Origin: JBHFEI01 sp041928815
GTDB taxonomy: Bacteria; Pseudomonadota; Alphaproteobacteria; Rhizobiales; Rhizobiaceae
Length of the DNA: 64,000 bases
Direction: 5' to 3'
Assembly (NCBI RefSeq): GCF_041928815.1
Contig: NZ_JBHFEI010000005.1
Span: 186,001-250,000, forward strand
Part shown: one piece after another, positions 49,446 to 61,735 of the stretch
How the letters are laid out: every line of letters starts with the position of its first letter
How positions within the stretch are numbered: position 1 is the first letter of the stretch
Notes under the pieces: generated by a model
Told to the model about the DNA's origin: nothing
The model's input: the letters and a program-made list of their open reading frames with translations, nothing else
The model's database searches: none
Position numbers and translations under genes: made by a program

Positions 49446-50369
49446 ATGCCCATCAAGATTCCCGATACGCTGCCCGCCGTCCAGACGCTGGTGAGCGAGG
49501 GCGTGCGGGTCATGACGGAAACGGCCGCCATCCGTCAGGACATCCGCCCCTTGCAGATCGGCCTCCTGAACCTGATGCCGAACAAGATCAAGACCGAGAT
49601 CCAGATGGCGCGCCTCGTCGGCGCCTCGCCGCTGCAGGTCGACCTGTCGCTGGTGAGGATCGGCGGCCACAAGGCGCGCAACACCTCCGAGGAACACCTG
49701 CTCGCCTTCTACCAGACATGGGAAGAGGTGCGCGAGAAGAAGTTCGACGGCTTCATCATCACCGGCGCGCCGATCGAGACGCTCGCCTATGAGGACGTGA
49801 CCTACTGGAGCGAGATGCAGAGGATCTTCGAATGGACGAAGACCAACGTCCATTCGACGCTGAACATCTGCTGGGGCGCGATGGCGGCGATCTATCACTT
49901 CCACGGCGTGCCGAAATACACGCTCGACCACAAGGCCTTCGGCGTCTACCGCCACCGCAATCTCAACCCGGCCTCCGTCTACCTCAACGGCTTTTCCGAC
50001 GATTTCGAGGTGCCGGTGTCGCGCTGGACCGAGGTCAGGCGCGCCGATGTCGAGCGGGTGCCGGGCCTGGAGATCCTGATGGACTCCGACGAGATGGGCC
50101 TCTGCCTCATCCACGAGCGCGCCTACAACCGTCTCTACGTCTTCAACCACGTCGAATACGACTCCACCTCGCTGTCGGACGAGTATTTCCGCGACGTGAA
50201 CGCCGGCACGCCGATCCGCATTCCCCACAATTATTTCCCGCATGACGATCCGGAACTGGCGCCGAAGAACCGCTGGCGCAGCCACGCCCACCTGCTCTTC
50301 GGCAACTGGATCAACGAGATCTACCAGACCACGCCCTATGATCCGCAGGCGATCGGCAGCACCGGCTGA
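49446..50369 (+). CDS. metA: Homoserine O-acyltransferase MetA
   Basis: A predicted 307-residue enzyme for the first step of methionine synthesis from homoserine. The nucleophile is Cys142 (LNICWGAMAA), and FNHVEYDSTSL carries the catalytic His and Glu. The N-terminus MPIKIPDTLPAVQTL is typical. MetA proteins of alphaproteobacteria often use acetyl-CoA instead of succinyl-CoA; the deciding residues were not resolved here. The upstream SAM-II riboswitch gives feedback control. Confidence 0.95.
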   Translation: MPIKIPDTLPAVQTLVSEGVRVMTETAAIRQDIRPLQIGLLNLMPNKIKTEIQMARLVGASPLQVDLSLVRIGGHKARNTSEEHLLAFYQTWEEVREKKFDGFIITGAPIETLAYEDVTYWSEMQRIFEWTKTNVHSTLNICWGAMAAIYHFHGVPKYTLDHKAFGVYRHRNLNPASVYLNGFSDDFEVPVSRWTEVRRADVERVPGLEILMDSDEMGLCLIHERAYNRLYVFNHVEYDSTSLSDEYFRDVNAGTPIRIPHNYFPHDDPELAPKNRWRSHAHLLFGNWINEIYQTTPYDPQAIGSTG

Positions 50370-50464
50370 GGGCGGGGCGGCACGGGCGATTTTTGCGGGC
50401 GCGCGATATCGCTCGGCCGCATTATCGGCTAGCGTGCGGCCCGCAACGCATCGGGGAGGAAGAC

Positions 50465-51481
50465 ATGCGGGAAGGGAACACGGTTTTCGGCCGTCTGCCG
50501 TCGGGCGAAACCGTCGAGCGGCTGACATTGAGGGGCGGCGGCCTGACCGCCAGGATACTGACCTTCGGCGCCGTGATCCAGGACCTGAGGCTCGACGGCC
50601 ACGCCCCGCCGCTCGTCCTCGGCCTCAACACCCTCGAAGACTATCTCGTCCATTCGCCCTATTTCGGCGCGACGCCGGGACGCTGCTCGAACCGCATCGC
50701 CGGCGGCCGCTTCACGATCGACGGCAAGGCCTACCAGCTCGAACTGAACGAGAACGGCGTCACCCATCTCCATGGCGGCGAGAACGGCATCGCCCGGCGC
50801 AACTGGACGATCGCCGCGCAGACGGACAATGCCGTGACGCTGACGGTGACCGACCCCGACGGACAGGCCGGCTATCCCGGCGCCTGCACGACGACCTGCA
50901 CCTACAGCCTCGAAGACGGCGGCGTGCTCTCCGTCACCTACGACTCGGAAAGCGACAAGCCGACCCCCTGCAACATCTGCCAGCACAGCTATTTCAATCT
51001 CGACGGCGCGCCCGACGCGCTCGACCACGAGATCGAGATCCCCGCCGATCACTATATTCCGACGGACGCGCTGCAGATCCCGACCGGAGAGGTCCTGCCG
51101 GTCGAAGGCACCGTCTTCGACCTGCGGTCGATGACGCCGCTGCGACGCCAGACGGAAGGCGACCGCGTGCTCTACGACCACACCTTTCCCCTGTCGCTGA
51201 CCCGGACGCCGAAACGCCTCGCGGCCCGCGTCCGCAGCCATGCCTCCGGCGTGACGCTCGAGGTCAGGACCGGCGAACCCGGCATGCATCTCTACACCGG
51301 CTTCAAGATGGACCTCGCCGTGCCGGGCCTCGAAGGCCGCCGCTACGGACCCTTCGCCGGATTCTGCCTGGAGACGCAGACCTGGCCGGACGCGATCAAC
51401 CATCCGAACTTCCCCGATGCCGTGCTCAGGCCGGGCAAGGTCCTGCGCCAGGAAACCGACTATATCTTCCGCAAGGGCTGA
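50465..51481 (+). CDS. galM: Aldose 1-epimerase (mutarotase)
   Basis: A predicted 338-residue enzyme that interconverts alpha and beta anomers of aldoses. Landmarks are GATPGRCSNRIAGGRF, THLHGGENG (catalytic His), CQHSYFNLDG (second His) and FCLETQTWPDAINHP (catalytic Glu). The ATG at 50465 (MREGNTVFGRLP) follows GGAGGAAG. No sugar-pathway neighbours are seen. Confidence 0.94.
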   Translation: MREGNTVFGRLPSGETVERLTLRGGGLTARILTFGAVIQDLRLDGHAPPLVLGLNTLEDYLVHSPYFGATPGRCSNRIAGGRFTIDGKAYQLELNENGVTHLHGGENGIARRNWTIAAQTDNAVTLTVTDPDGQAGYPGACTTTCTYSLEDGGVLSVTYDSESDKPTPCNICQHSYFNLDGAPDALDHEIEIPADHYIPTDALQIPTGEVLPVEGTVFDLRSMTPLRRQTEGDRVLYDHTFPLSLTRTPKRLAARVRSHASGVTLEVRTGEPGMHLYTGFKMDLAVPGLEGRRYGPFAGFCLETQTWPDAINHPNFPDAVLRPGKVLRQETDYIFRKG

Positions 51482-51612
51482 CACCGCGGACGACGGGAGC
51501 GTGCCGCGATCCTCGACGTTCGCCCCCGCGCTTCCGGTCTTTGTTTTGGACGCATGTCTTTCGCGAGAGCGCTGCCCGCCCCGCGAGACATGCCTGAGGG
51601 GAGCATCAGGAT

Positions 51613-52374
51613 ATGGCAGACGCGGAACGGATCGCGCTGGTCACCGGCGGAGGAAGCGGGATCGGCAAGGAGATTGCCCGGGCGCTGGCGGCGGCCGGCT
51701 GGCAGGTGGTCGTCAGCGGAAGGCGCGTCGAGGTGATCGAGGCGGCGGCGAGGGCGATCGGTGCCGACCATCAGGGCCGCGTGACGGCCATCCCCGCCGA
51801 TGTCGGCGATCCGGGCTCCGTCGACGCCCTGTTCGAGGCGATCCGGCGGCGCTTCGGCCGGCTCGACCTGCTGGTCAACAATGCCGGGATCGGTGCCCCC
51901 CCGGTGCCCATGGAAGAGATCACCTTCGCGCAATGGACCGCGATCGTCGGCGCGAACCTGACCGGCGCCTTTCTCTGCACCCAGCAGGCGATGCGGCTGA
52001 TGAAGGCGCAGGTTCCACGCGGCGGCCGCATCATCAACAACGGATCGATCTCGGCGACCACGCCGCGGCCGCATTCCGCGCCCTATACAGCCACCAAGCA
52101 TGCGATCACCGGCCTGACGAAATCGACGGCGCTCGACGGTCGCGCCTTCGATATCGCCTGCGGCCAGATCGACATCGGCAACGCGGAAACGGAGATGACG
52201 GCGCGCATGCAGACCGGGGTGCTGCAGGCGAACGGAACGGTGGCGGCCGAGCCTGTGATGCCCGTCCGCCATGTCGGCGAGGCGGTCGTGCAGATGGCGT
52301 CCCTGCCCCTCGACGTCAATATCCTCACTATGACCATCATGGCGACGGGCATGCCGCTGGTCGGCCGGGGATGA
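51613..52374 (+). CDS. Short-chain dehydrogenase/reductase
   Basis: A predicted 253-residue NAD(P)-dependent oxidoreductase of the classical SDR type. The cofactor motif TGGGSGIGKEIARAL is near residue 11, LLVNNAGIGAPP near 90, and the active-site YTATK near 157, with the catalytic Ser in NGSISATT. Its substrate is unknown. It follows galM by 131 bases on the same strand and converges with rpoH2. Confidence 0.9.
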   Translation: MADAERIALVTGGGSGIGKEIARALAAAGWQVVVSGRRVEVIEAAARAIGADHQGRVTAIPADVGDPGSVDALFEAIRRRFGRLDLLVNNAGIGAPPVPMEEITFAQWTAIVGANLTGAFLCTQQAMRLMKAQVPRGGRIINNGSISATTPRPHSAPYTATKHAITGLTKSTALDGRAFDIACGQIDIGNAETEMTARMQTGVLQANGTVAAEPVMPVRHVGEAVVQMASLPLDVNILTMTIMATGMPLVGRG

Positions 52375-52389
52375 GGCGTTGCCGTCGCG

Positions 52390-53253
<864 letters not shown>

Positions 53254-53400
53254 CTTGCTCCCTCTCGGCACGGCCCCGTGCGTCCATTCGATGCGCACAG
53301 CCGGAAGGATCGCCGGGGAGGCGAACCGGATGCCGTCATCCAGAAAGTCCTTCGAAAGAGAGAGGCAACGCGCCTTGATCTTTACACGGGACGATCCAGG

Positions 53401-53425
53401 AACGCGGCAAGGGGAGATTGGTTCC
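53401..53425 (-). promoter_or_regulatory. EcfG (RpoE2)-type promoter of rpoH2
   Basis: On the minus strand GGAAC (53425-53421) is followed after exactly 16 bases by CGTT (53404-53401), a perfect match to the general-stress consensus. The predicted transcript has a leader of about 140 bases before the rpoH2 ATG. In Sinorhizobium meliloti rpoH2 is known to be a target of RpoE2. Confidence 0.75.
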
Positions 53426-53430
53426 ATAGA

Positions 53431-53456
53431 AAAAGGCCCGATCCGGAGATCGGGCC
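53431..53456 (-). terminator. Terminator of the carD-type gene
   Basis: GGCCCGATC (53456-53448 on the minus strand) pairs with GATCGGGCC (53443-53435) around a four-base loop, followed by a T-run. The rpoH2 promoter begins only about five bases beyond the hairpin's T-run. Confidence 0.85.
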
Positions 53457-53501
53457 TTGAAATTTTCATGACGGGACACAGGAGCCGGGCGCGTGCCCGG
53501 T

Positions 53502-54071
53502 TCAGGCGGCCTCTTCCTGGGACTCGTCCTCCTCGACGGCCTTGCCGCGCTTCGGATTCTTCGTCAGGTTGGCCTCGACGAGGCGAACGGCCTCGGTCTC
53601 CGACATCTTGTTGACGGCGGCGATCTCGCGGGCCATCCGGTCGAGGGCGGCCTCGTAGAGCTGCCGTTCGGAATAGGACTGCTCCGGCTGGTTCTCGGCG
53701 CGGTAGAGGTCGCGCACGACCTCGGCAATGGCGATCAGGTCGCCGGAATTGATCTTGGCATCATATTCCTGCGCACGGCGCGACCACATGGTGCGCTTGA
53801 CCCGTGCCTTGCCCTGCACGACCTTCAGCGCCCGCTCGACGGAATCGTTCTCCGACAGTTTGCGCATGCCGATCGACACCGCCTTGGCCACCGGCACCTT
53901 CAAACGCATCTTGTCCTTCTCGAAATCGATGACAAAAAGCTCGAGCGTCATGCCCGCGACGAACTGTTCCTCGATGACCACGATCTGACCGACGCCATGC
54001 GCCGGATAGACGATGGATTCACCGGTCTTGAAGCCGTGGCGGTTGGAGGATTTCTTCTGCTGGGTCGTCAT
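53502..54071 (-). CDS. carD: CarD/CdnL-type RNA polymerase-binding transcription factor
   Basis: A predicted 189-residue protein. The N-terminal domain that binds RNA polymerase shows GESIVYPAHGVGQIVVIEEQ and LELFVIDFEKDKMRLKVPV. The C-terminal helical DNA-binding part contains VVQGKARVKRTMWSRRAQEY, LIAIAEVVRDLYRA and YSERQLYEAALDRMA. CarD/CdnL proteins stabilise open complexes, especially at rRNA promoters. The ATG at 54071 (MTTQQKKSSNRHG) begins before this core. An acidic tail (VEEDESQEEAA) closes the protein. Confidence 0.93.
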   Translation of the reverse strand: MTTQQKKSSNRHGFKTGESIVYPAHGVGQIVVIEEQFVAGMTLELFVIDFEKDKMRLKVPVAKAVSIGMRKLSENDSVERALKVVQGKARVKRTMWSRRAQEYDAKINSGDLIAIAEVVRDLYRAENQPEQSYSERQLYEAALDRMAREIAAVNKMSETEAVRLVEANLTKNPKRGKAVEEDESQEEAA

Positions 54072-54484
54072 TCGTTTCAAAAACTCCCTGTTACGCTCCC
54101 CGATGGGGACGGGGGCCGGGCCGTTCGGCCCGGTATCGACGGGACACCGTCTGGTTCTCTGCGGTCTGGTCCATCCAGGAGAACACAAAAAACACGGAAA
54201 CCGTCGCGACAGTCACGGGGAAGGCCCGTTGCGGAGGTGATGGAGCCGTGCTTGAGAGTTTCGCGTTCGTGATGGTTTCGGGCGCGCGCGACGCCGCAAA
54301 GTGGATCAGTGTGTTATACCTACCACAAAAAACTGTCGAAATCAATAATTTGCTGCAACACCGCCAAAGGGCTCCCGCACCGCCCCGTTTCAGGTGCGAT
54401 GCAGCAGCGCGCGACGCGTCCGGTTTGCAGGACCGGTATCGATCAGGGCGTCCGGCATGGCGCCGGAGGCCGCGGCGGCGCGGG
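54072..54484. promoter_or_regulatory. Spacer with candidate carD promoter (54313-54340)
   Basis: About 410 bases between carD and fdxA. On the minus strand TTCGAC (54340-54335) and TATAAC (54318-54313), 16 bases apart, form a possible promoter with a leader of about 235 bases. Apart from this and a short GC-rich hairpin near 54450 I see nothing. Confidence 0.4.
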
Positions 54485-54823
54485 TCAGCTGCCCTCGCCG
54501 GGTGCCTCGGAGAAATATTTCTCGTACTTGCCGTCGACCCCGTCCATCTCCTTGGCGTCGGGAAGGGAGTCGCGCTTGACGGTGATGTTCGGCCACTTGG
54601 CGGCGAACTCCGCATTGATCGCCAGCCACTTGTCCAGTCCCGGCTCGGTGTCCGGCTTGATGGCGTTCGCCGGACATTCCGGCTCGCAGACGCCGCAATC
54701 GATGCATTCGTCCGGATGGATGACGAGGAAGTTCTCGCCCTCGTAGAAGCAATCGACGGGGCAGACCTCCACACAGTCCGTATACTTGCACTGAATGCAG
54801 TTGTCGGTCACGACATACGTCAT
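54485..54823 (-). CDS. fdxA: Ferredoxin FdxA (7Fe type)
   Basis: A predicted 112-residue ferredoxin. The first cysteine set is C9-x2-C12-x4-C17-x3-C21-P (NCIQCKYTDCVEVCP). The second is CIDCGVCEPECP near 40-51, giving one 3Fe-4S and one 4Fe-4S cluster as in the FdxA family. It carries electrons in the cytoplasm; its partner is unknown. The gene lies between the carD spacer and the S4-domain gene, an order common in rhizobia. Confidence 0.94.
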   Translation of the reverse strand: MTYVVTDNCIQCKYTDCVEVCPVDCFYEGENFLVIHPDECIDCGVCEPECPANAIKPDTEPGLDKWLAINAEFAAKWPNITVKRDSLPDAKEMDGVDGKYEKYFSEAPGEGS

Positions 54824-55004
54824 GAGGCACTCCAGGTCACACGTTCGGAAGGCGCGCCCGAACCGGAGGAAACGATCGATGTCCGGCCGGCTACCGCCCT
54901 GCGGTCAGCGATTCTCCGCCCCGCGATATCGACCGTGAGGTAATGGCTTTGGCGGTGCTTGGCAAGAAAGAATAGCGCGCCTCAAGGCCCTTTGACGCAA
55001 AGCC

Positions 55005-55427
55005 TCAGTCGTCCTGCTGCCACCAGGCCGGCGAGAGCAGGCGGGCGATCTCGCGCCGCTCCTTCTTCTCCGGGCGTCCGGCACCGGGCACGCGCGACGC
55101 ATGCGGCAGGGCCCCGGCGGAAGCGGGCGCGTCCGGCGGAGGCGTCAGGTCCTCGTAGAGATGGCGCGCCTCGGGATAGGGGCCGCGCCGCGTGCCGCCG
55201 GACAGGACGCGCAGCAGGACCGCGCGCTCGCGCAGCGACACCGAGACCTCGTCGCCGATCTTCACCTGGAACGAGGCGGAGGTCGCGCGCGTGCCGTTCA
55301 CCCGCACGTCGCCGGCCTCGATCGCCTTCTGCGCAAGCGAGCGCGACTTGACCATGCGGACGAAGAAAAGCCACTTGTCGAGCCGCTGGCGCGGCACGGC
55401 GGCAGGCCCCGGCGCGTCGTCGGCCAT
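55005..55427 (-). CDS. S4-domain RNA-binding protein (Hsp15-like)
   Basis: A predicted 140-residue protein. The S4 domain lies at about 13-75 (RLDKWLFFVRMVKSRSLAQK, then GDVRVNGTRA). The C-terminus is basic and Ala/Arg rich. It resembles the heat-shock protein Hsp15, which rescues stalled 50S subunits with nascent chains. The start is nine bases from the end of the helicase gene, so the two are probably cotranscribed. Confidence 0.9.
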   Translation of the reverse strand: MADDAPGPAAVPRQRLDKWLFFVRMVKSRSLAQKAIEAGDVRVNGTRATSASFQVKIGDEVSVSLRERAVLLRVLSGGTRRGPYPEARHLYEDLTPPPDAPASAGALPHASRVPGAGRPEKKERREIARLLSPAWWQQDD

Positions 55428-55435
55428 CGCCGGCG

Positions 55436-58597
<3,162 letters not shown>

Positions 58598-58811
58598 GTT
58601 CGTTCGTTCCAAGGCCTGTGCGGGTTCATGCCCCTGCCGACAGGAGGGACGCCGGCGAGAGGGAAGCCCGCATGCGCGCCGGCGGCACGGTCCTCTCCTT
58701 GCCAACAGATGCCCATCGCCGGTCGATATGGCAAGGGGCGGGGCCCGTCCTCTCGCGCCCCGGAGGCCGGAAAGTGTGGCAGCGGCCACCGCGTCTCGAA
58801 ATAGAACAGCG

Positions 58812-58877
58812 CCGGAACGAATCGGCGACGAATCGCTGACGCATTCTTGTTCCTTCTTTGTTCTACACAAGATGTGG
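58812..58877 (-). repeat. Triplicated element, copy 1, with a full LexA-like box
   Basis: The copy begins GGAACGAATCGGCGACGAAT and holds the near-palindrome TCGGCGA-cgaa-TCGCTGA. At 58849-58863 it carries GTTC-N7-GTTC, the alphaproteobacterial LexA consensus, and it ends GATGTGGA. Confidence 0.65.
58849..58863. promoter_or_regulatory. Candidate LexA (SOS) box
   Basis: GTTC (58849-58852), seven bases, GTTC (58860-58863): a full match to the direct-repeat LexA box of alphaproteobacteria (GAAC-N7-GAAC on the other strand). It lies about 250 bases upstream of the helicase start, so control of that gene is possible but not shown. Confidence 0.45.
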
Positions 58878-59088
58878 ATTTCGACGGCGGACCATCCACC
58901 ACATCGTGAATCGGCAAACGCTCCATGCCGGAAAGGCCGGGATCCGGCGAGATTCGCCTCACGCAGCGTAAGCCGCCGCTTGAGATTCCGAATCCAAGAC
59001 TCTGGACCGTTTAAGAAAAATTAACCGTTGCACGGCCGTGATCGTGAAGAATTAGTAAAGAAAATCCCGATCCGTCTCTTGACCAAAC

Positions 59089-59150
59089 CGGGAACGAAAC
59101 AAAGACGAATCGCCGACCGACGCTCTTTCCCTTTTTGTTCCATACCACAT
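59089..59150 (-). repeat. Triplicated element, copy 2
   Basis: The copy opens CGGGAACGAA, has lost the left arm of the palindrome (CAAAGACGAATCGCCGA) and carries TTTC-N7-GTTC at 59126-59140, a LexA-like string with one change. It ends ATACCACAT. Confidence 0.55.
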
Positions 59151-59322
59151 ATAGTATATTATGAATTTATTAACCACGATGCCGTTCGGGGCGGAAAAAT
59201 GCCGTCGAATGCGTCGGTGACGCTTGACCCACCGCAAAGGCTGACGCGGGAGGGGCGCGCGCATCGTCCGCCGGGAACGGGGGCGATGCGCCACCTCCAG
59301 GCGCGTTAACGCTTGCGCCAAA

Positions 59323-59392
59323 GCGGGAACGAATCGGCGACGAATCGCCGACCCGGCCGGTTTCGCGCTTTGTTCACCACAGGATCTTGTGG
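59323..59392 (-). repeat. Triplicated element, copy 3
   Basis: The copy opens GCGGGAACGAATCGGCGACG and has the perfect palindrome TCGGCGA-cgaa-TCGCCGA. TTTC-N7-GTTC follows at 59361-59375, and a second palindrome, CCACAGGATCTTGTGG, closes it. An ATTAACCAT string lies just outside. Confidence 0.65.
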
Positions 59393-59474
59393 AAAAACAA
59401 TTCATTAACCATAGGAGTGCGTCGCTTTCGGGACAAAACGGCACCGGTAGCGACCGGTACCGTTAACCTTTGCC

Positions 59475-60200
59475 TCAGACGAAGAACTGGCCGCCATTGG
59501 CGGAGATCGTCGAGCCGGTGATGAAGCCGGCATCGTCGGAGGCGAGGAAGACGACGCAGCGCGCCACCTCCTCCGGCTCGCCGAGGCGGCCGACCGGGAT
59601 CTGCGGGATGATCCGCTCGTTCAGTACTTTTTCCGGGATGGCGCGCACCATTTCCGTGCCGATATAGCCCGGGCAGATGGCGTTGACGGTGATGCCCTTG
59701 GCCGCCCCCTCCTGGGCGAGCGCCTTGGTGAAGCCGAGGTCGCCGGCCTTGGCGGCCGAATAGTTCGCCTGGCCCATCTGCCCTTTCTGGCCGTTGATCG
59801 AGGAGATGTTGATCACCCGGCCGAAGCCGCGGTCGCGCATCCCCGACCAGACCGGATGCGTCATGTTGAAGAGGCCGGTCAGGTTGGTGCCGATGACCGC
59901 GCCCCACTGTTCCGGCGTCATCTTGTGGAACATGGCGTCGCGGGTGATGCCGGCATTGTTGACCAGCACATCGACCGGCCCGAGCGCCGCCTCGACCGCC
60001 TGGATGCCGGCCGCGCAGGCGGCATAGTCCGAGACGTCCCATTTGAACACCGGAATGCCGTTCGCGTCGCTGAACGCCTTCGCCGCCTCGTCATTGCCGG
60101 CATAGTTCGCCGCGACGCTGTAGCCCGCCTCCTTGAGCGCGATCGAGATCGCCGCGCCGATGCCGCGCGATCCGCCCGTGACCAATGCCACCCTTGCCAT
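59475..60200 (-). CDS. phbB: Acetoacetyl-CoA reductase
   Basis: A predicted 241-residue NADPH-dependent SDR that reduces acetoacetyl-CoA to (R)-3-hydroxybutyryl-CoA for polyhydroxybutyrate. Landmarks are TGGSRGIGAAISIAL, VLVNNAGITRDAMFHKM, NISSINGQKGQMGQANYSAA (active-site Ser and Tyr), and the C-terminal GFITGSTISANGGQFF typical of PhbB. It follows phbA by 129 bases on the same strand. Confidence 0.96.
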   Translation of the reverse strand: MARVALVTGGSRGIGAAISIALKEAGYSVAANYAGNDEAAKAFSDANGIPVFKWDVSDYAACAAGIQAVEAALGPVDVLVNNAGITRDAMFHKMTPEQWGAVIGTNLTGLFNMTHPVWSGMRDRGFGRVINISSINGQKGQMGQANYSAAKAGDLGFTKALAQEGAAKGITVNAICPGYIGTEMVRAIPEKVLNERIIPQIPVGRLGEPEEVARCVVFLASDDAGFITGSTISANGGQFFV

Positions 60201-60238
60201 GTCTCACTCCCTGTCGTTCCTGCCCTGGTGATGGATGG

Positions 60239-60293
60239 GACGCCGGCCGGCCGGCGTCGGTTTCTCGTTTCCGGCGGGTGAATGCCCGCCGGA
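60239..60293. other. Two adjacent perfect palindromes in the phbA-phbB gap
   Basis: A 20-bp perfect palindrome at 60239-60258 (half-site GACGCCGGCC) is followed by a 9-bp stem TCCGGCGGG (60270-60278) with CCCGCCGGA (60285-60293). They could act as an RNA-processing or stability element between the cotranscribed genes. There is no T-run, so a plain terminator is unlikely. Confidence 0.55.
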
Positions 60294-60329
60294 TGGTTCA
60301 TGTCCTTGACGATACGGAAGAACGAAGCG

Positions 60330-61511
60330 TCAGAGACGCTCGACGCACATGGCGACGCCCATGCCGCCGCCGATGCAGAGCGTCGCCAGCCCCTTCGAGG
60401 CGCCGCGGCGCTTCAGTTCGAACAGCAGCGTGTTGAGGACGCGCGCGCCGGACGCGCCGATCGGATGGCCGATGGCGATCGCCCCGCCATTGACGTTGAC
60501 GATCGACGGATCCCAGCCGAGATCCTTGTTGACGGCGCAGGCCTGGGCGGCGAAGGCCTCGTTCGCCTCGACGAGGTCGAGGTCGTCGATGGTCCAGCCG
60601 GCCTTTTCCAGTGCCTTGCGCGAGGCGGGGATCGGCCCGGTGCCCATGATCTGCGGGTCGACGCCGGCCGTCGCCCAGGAGACGATGCGGGCGAGCGGCG
60701 CGATGCCGCGCCTGGCCGCTTCCGCCTCGCTCATCAGCAGCGTCGCCGCCGCGCCGTCGTTGAGGCCGGAGGCATTGGCGGCGGTGACGGTGCCCTCCTT
60801 GTCGAAGGCGGGGCGCAGCTTCGCCATGCTGTCGAGCGTCGCGCCGTGGCGGATATATTCGTCCTGGTCGACGGTCGTGTCGCCCTTCCTGCCCTTGATG
60901 ACGAAGGGAACGATCTCGTCGGCGAAGCGGCCGGCCTTCTGCGCGGCTTCCGCCTTGTTCTGCGAGGCGAGCGCGAACTGGTCCTGCTCGTCGCGGCTCA
61001 GCTGCCACTGGCGGGCGATGTTTTCCGCCGTGATCCCCATGTGATAGCCGTAGAAGGCGTCGGTCAGGCCGTCCTTGATCATGGTGTCGACCATCTTGAA
61101 GTCGCCCATCTTCACGCCGGCGCGCATATGGGCGCAATGGGGCGCCATCGACATGGATTCCATGCCGCCCGCAACGACGATCGAGGCGTCTCCGGTAGCG
61201 ATCTGCTGCATGCCGAGGGCAACCGCGCGCAGGCCCGAGCCGCAGAGCTGGTTCATCCCCCAGGCGGTCGCCTCCTTCGGTACCCCGGCCTTGATCGCCG
61301 CCTGGCGCGCCGGGTTCTGCCCCTCGCCGGCCGACAGCACCTGGCCGAGGATCACCTCGTCGACCTCCGCCGCCTCGACGCCCGCGCGCTCCAGCACGCC
61401 CCGGATCACGGCCGCGCCCAGTTCATGCGCTTGCGTGCTGGCAAAGGCGCCGTTGAACGCGCCGACGGCCGTCCTGGCCGCGCTCGCGATGACGATGGAG
61501 GGGGTGCTCAT
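60330..61511 (-). CDS. phbA: Acetyl-CoA acetyltransferase (beta-ketothiolase)
   Basis: A predicted 393-residue thiolase that condenses two acetyl-CoA to acetoacetyl-CoA. The acylation cysteine lies in NQLCGSGLRAVALG near residue 88. The catalytic His is in NVNGGAIAIGHPIGASGARV, and the second Cys in ATLCIGGGMGVAM near the end. With phbB it supplies polyhydroxybutyrate precursors. It is divergent from phaR across a 224-base spacer that probably holds both promoters. Confidence 0.97.
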   Translation of the reverse strand: MSTPSIVIASAARTAVGAFNGAFASTQAHELGAAVIRGVLERAGVEAAEVDEVILGQVLSAGEGQNPARQAAIKAGVPKEATAWGMNQLCGSGLRAVALGMQQIATGDASIVVAGGMESMSMAPHCAHMRAGVKMGDFKMVDTMIKDGLTDAFYGYHMGITAENIARQWQLSRDEQDQFALASQNKAEAAQKAGRFADEIVPFVIKGRKGDTTVDQDEYIRHGATLDSMAKLRPAFDKEGTVTAANASGLNDGAAATLLMSEAEAARRGIAPLARIVSWATAGVDPQIMGTGPIPASRKALEKAGWTIDDLDLVEANEAFAAQACAVNKDLGWDPSIVNVNGGAIAIGHPIGASGARVLNTLLFELKRRGASKGLATLCIGGGMGVAMCVERL

Positions 61512-61735
61512 GGGGTTTCTCCTCTATTTATCGTTCGGAACGGAAGACTGGCAAAGCCTGGAGGCCAAGTCAAACGGATATCAGCACGCCCTGAAGTGCC
61601 CCCCGCCCTTCGTGCCGGGCGGGCTGTCCACAGCCCGTCGCCGCATCGCACAAAGTCCATTGTCAGGACCTCTTTTTTCCGGATACTCTGAATTCCAATA
61701 ATAAAAACGGGATGACAGGTGAGAGGAGACCTGGA

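Larger units (their letters stand above)
58598..59474. other. Long noncoding spacer with a triplicated palindromic element
   Basis: An 877-base spacer between the helicase gene and phbB, including AT-rich patches around 59000-59170 unlike the rest of the window. Open frames inside lack ribosome-binding sites and differ between the copies. It holds three copies of an element of about 65 bases, listed separately, several GANTC methylation sites within them and CtrA-like TTAACC strings (for example 59404-59411, TTAACCAT). A small RNA or a regulatory hub are possible, but no known RNA family was recognised. Confidence 0.6.

Noticed and set aside
49446..50369. Choice between acetyl- and succinyl-transferase for MetA
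   Set aside because: The specificity residue could not be assigned by eye, so a neutral name was kept.
58598..59474. Chromosomal replication origin
   Set aside because: Although there are AT-rich patches and TGTGGA strings, there is no cluster of good DnaA boxes.
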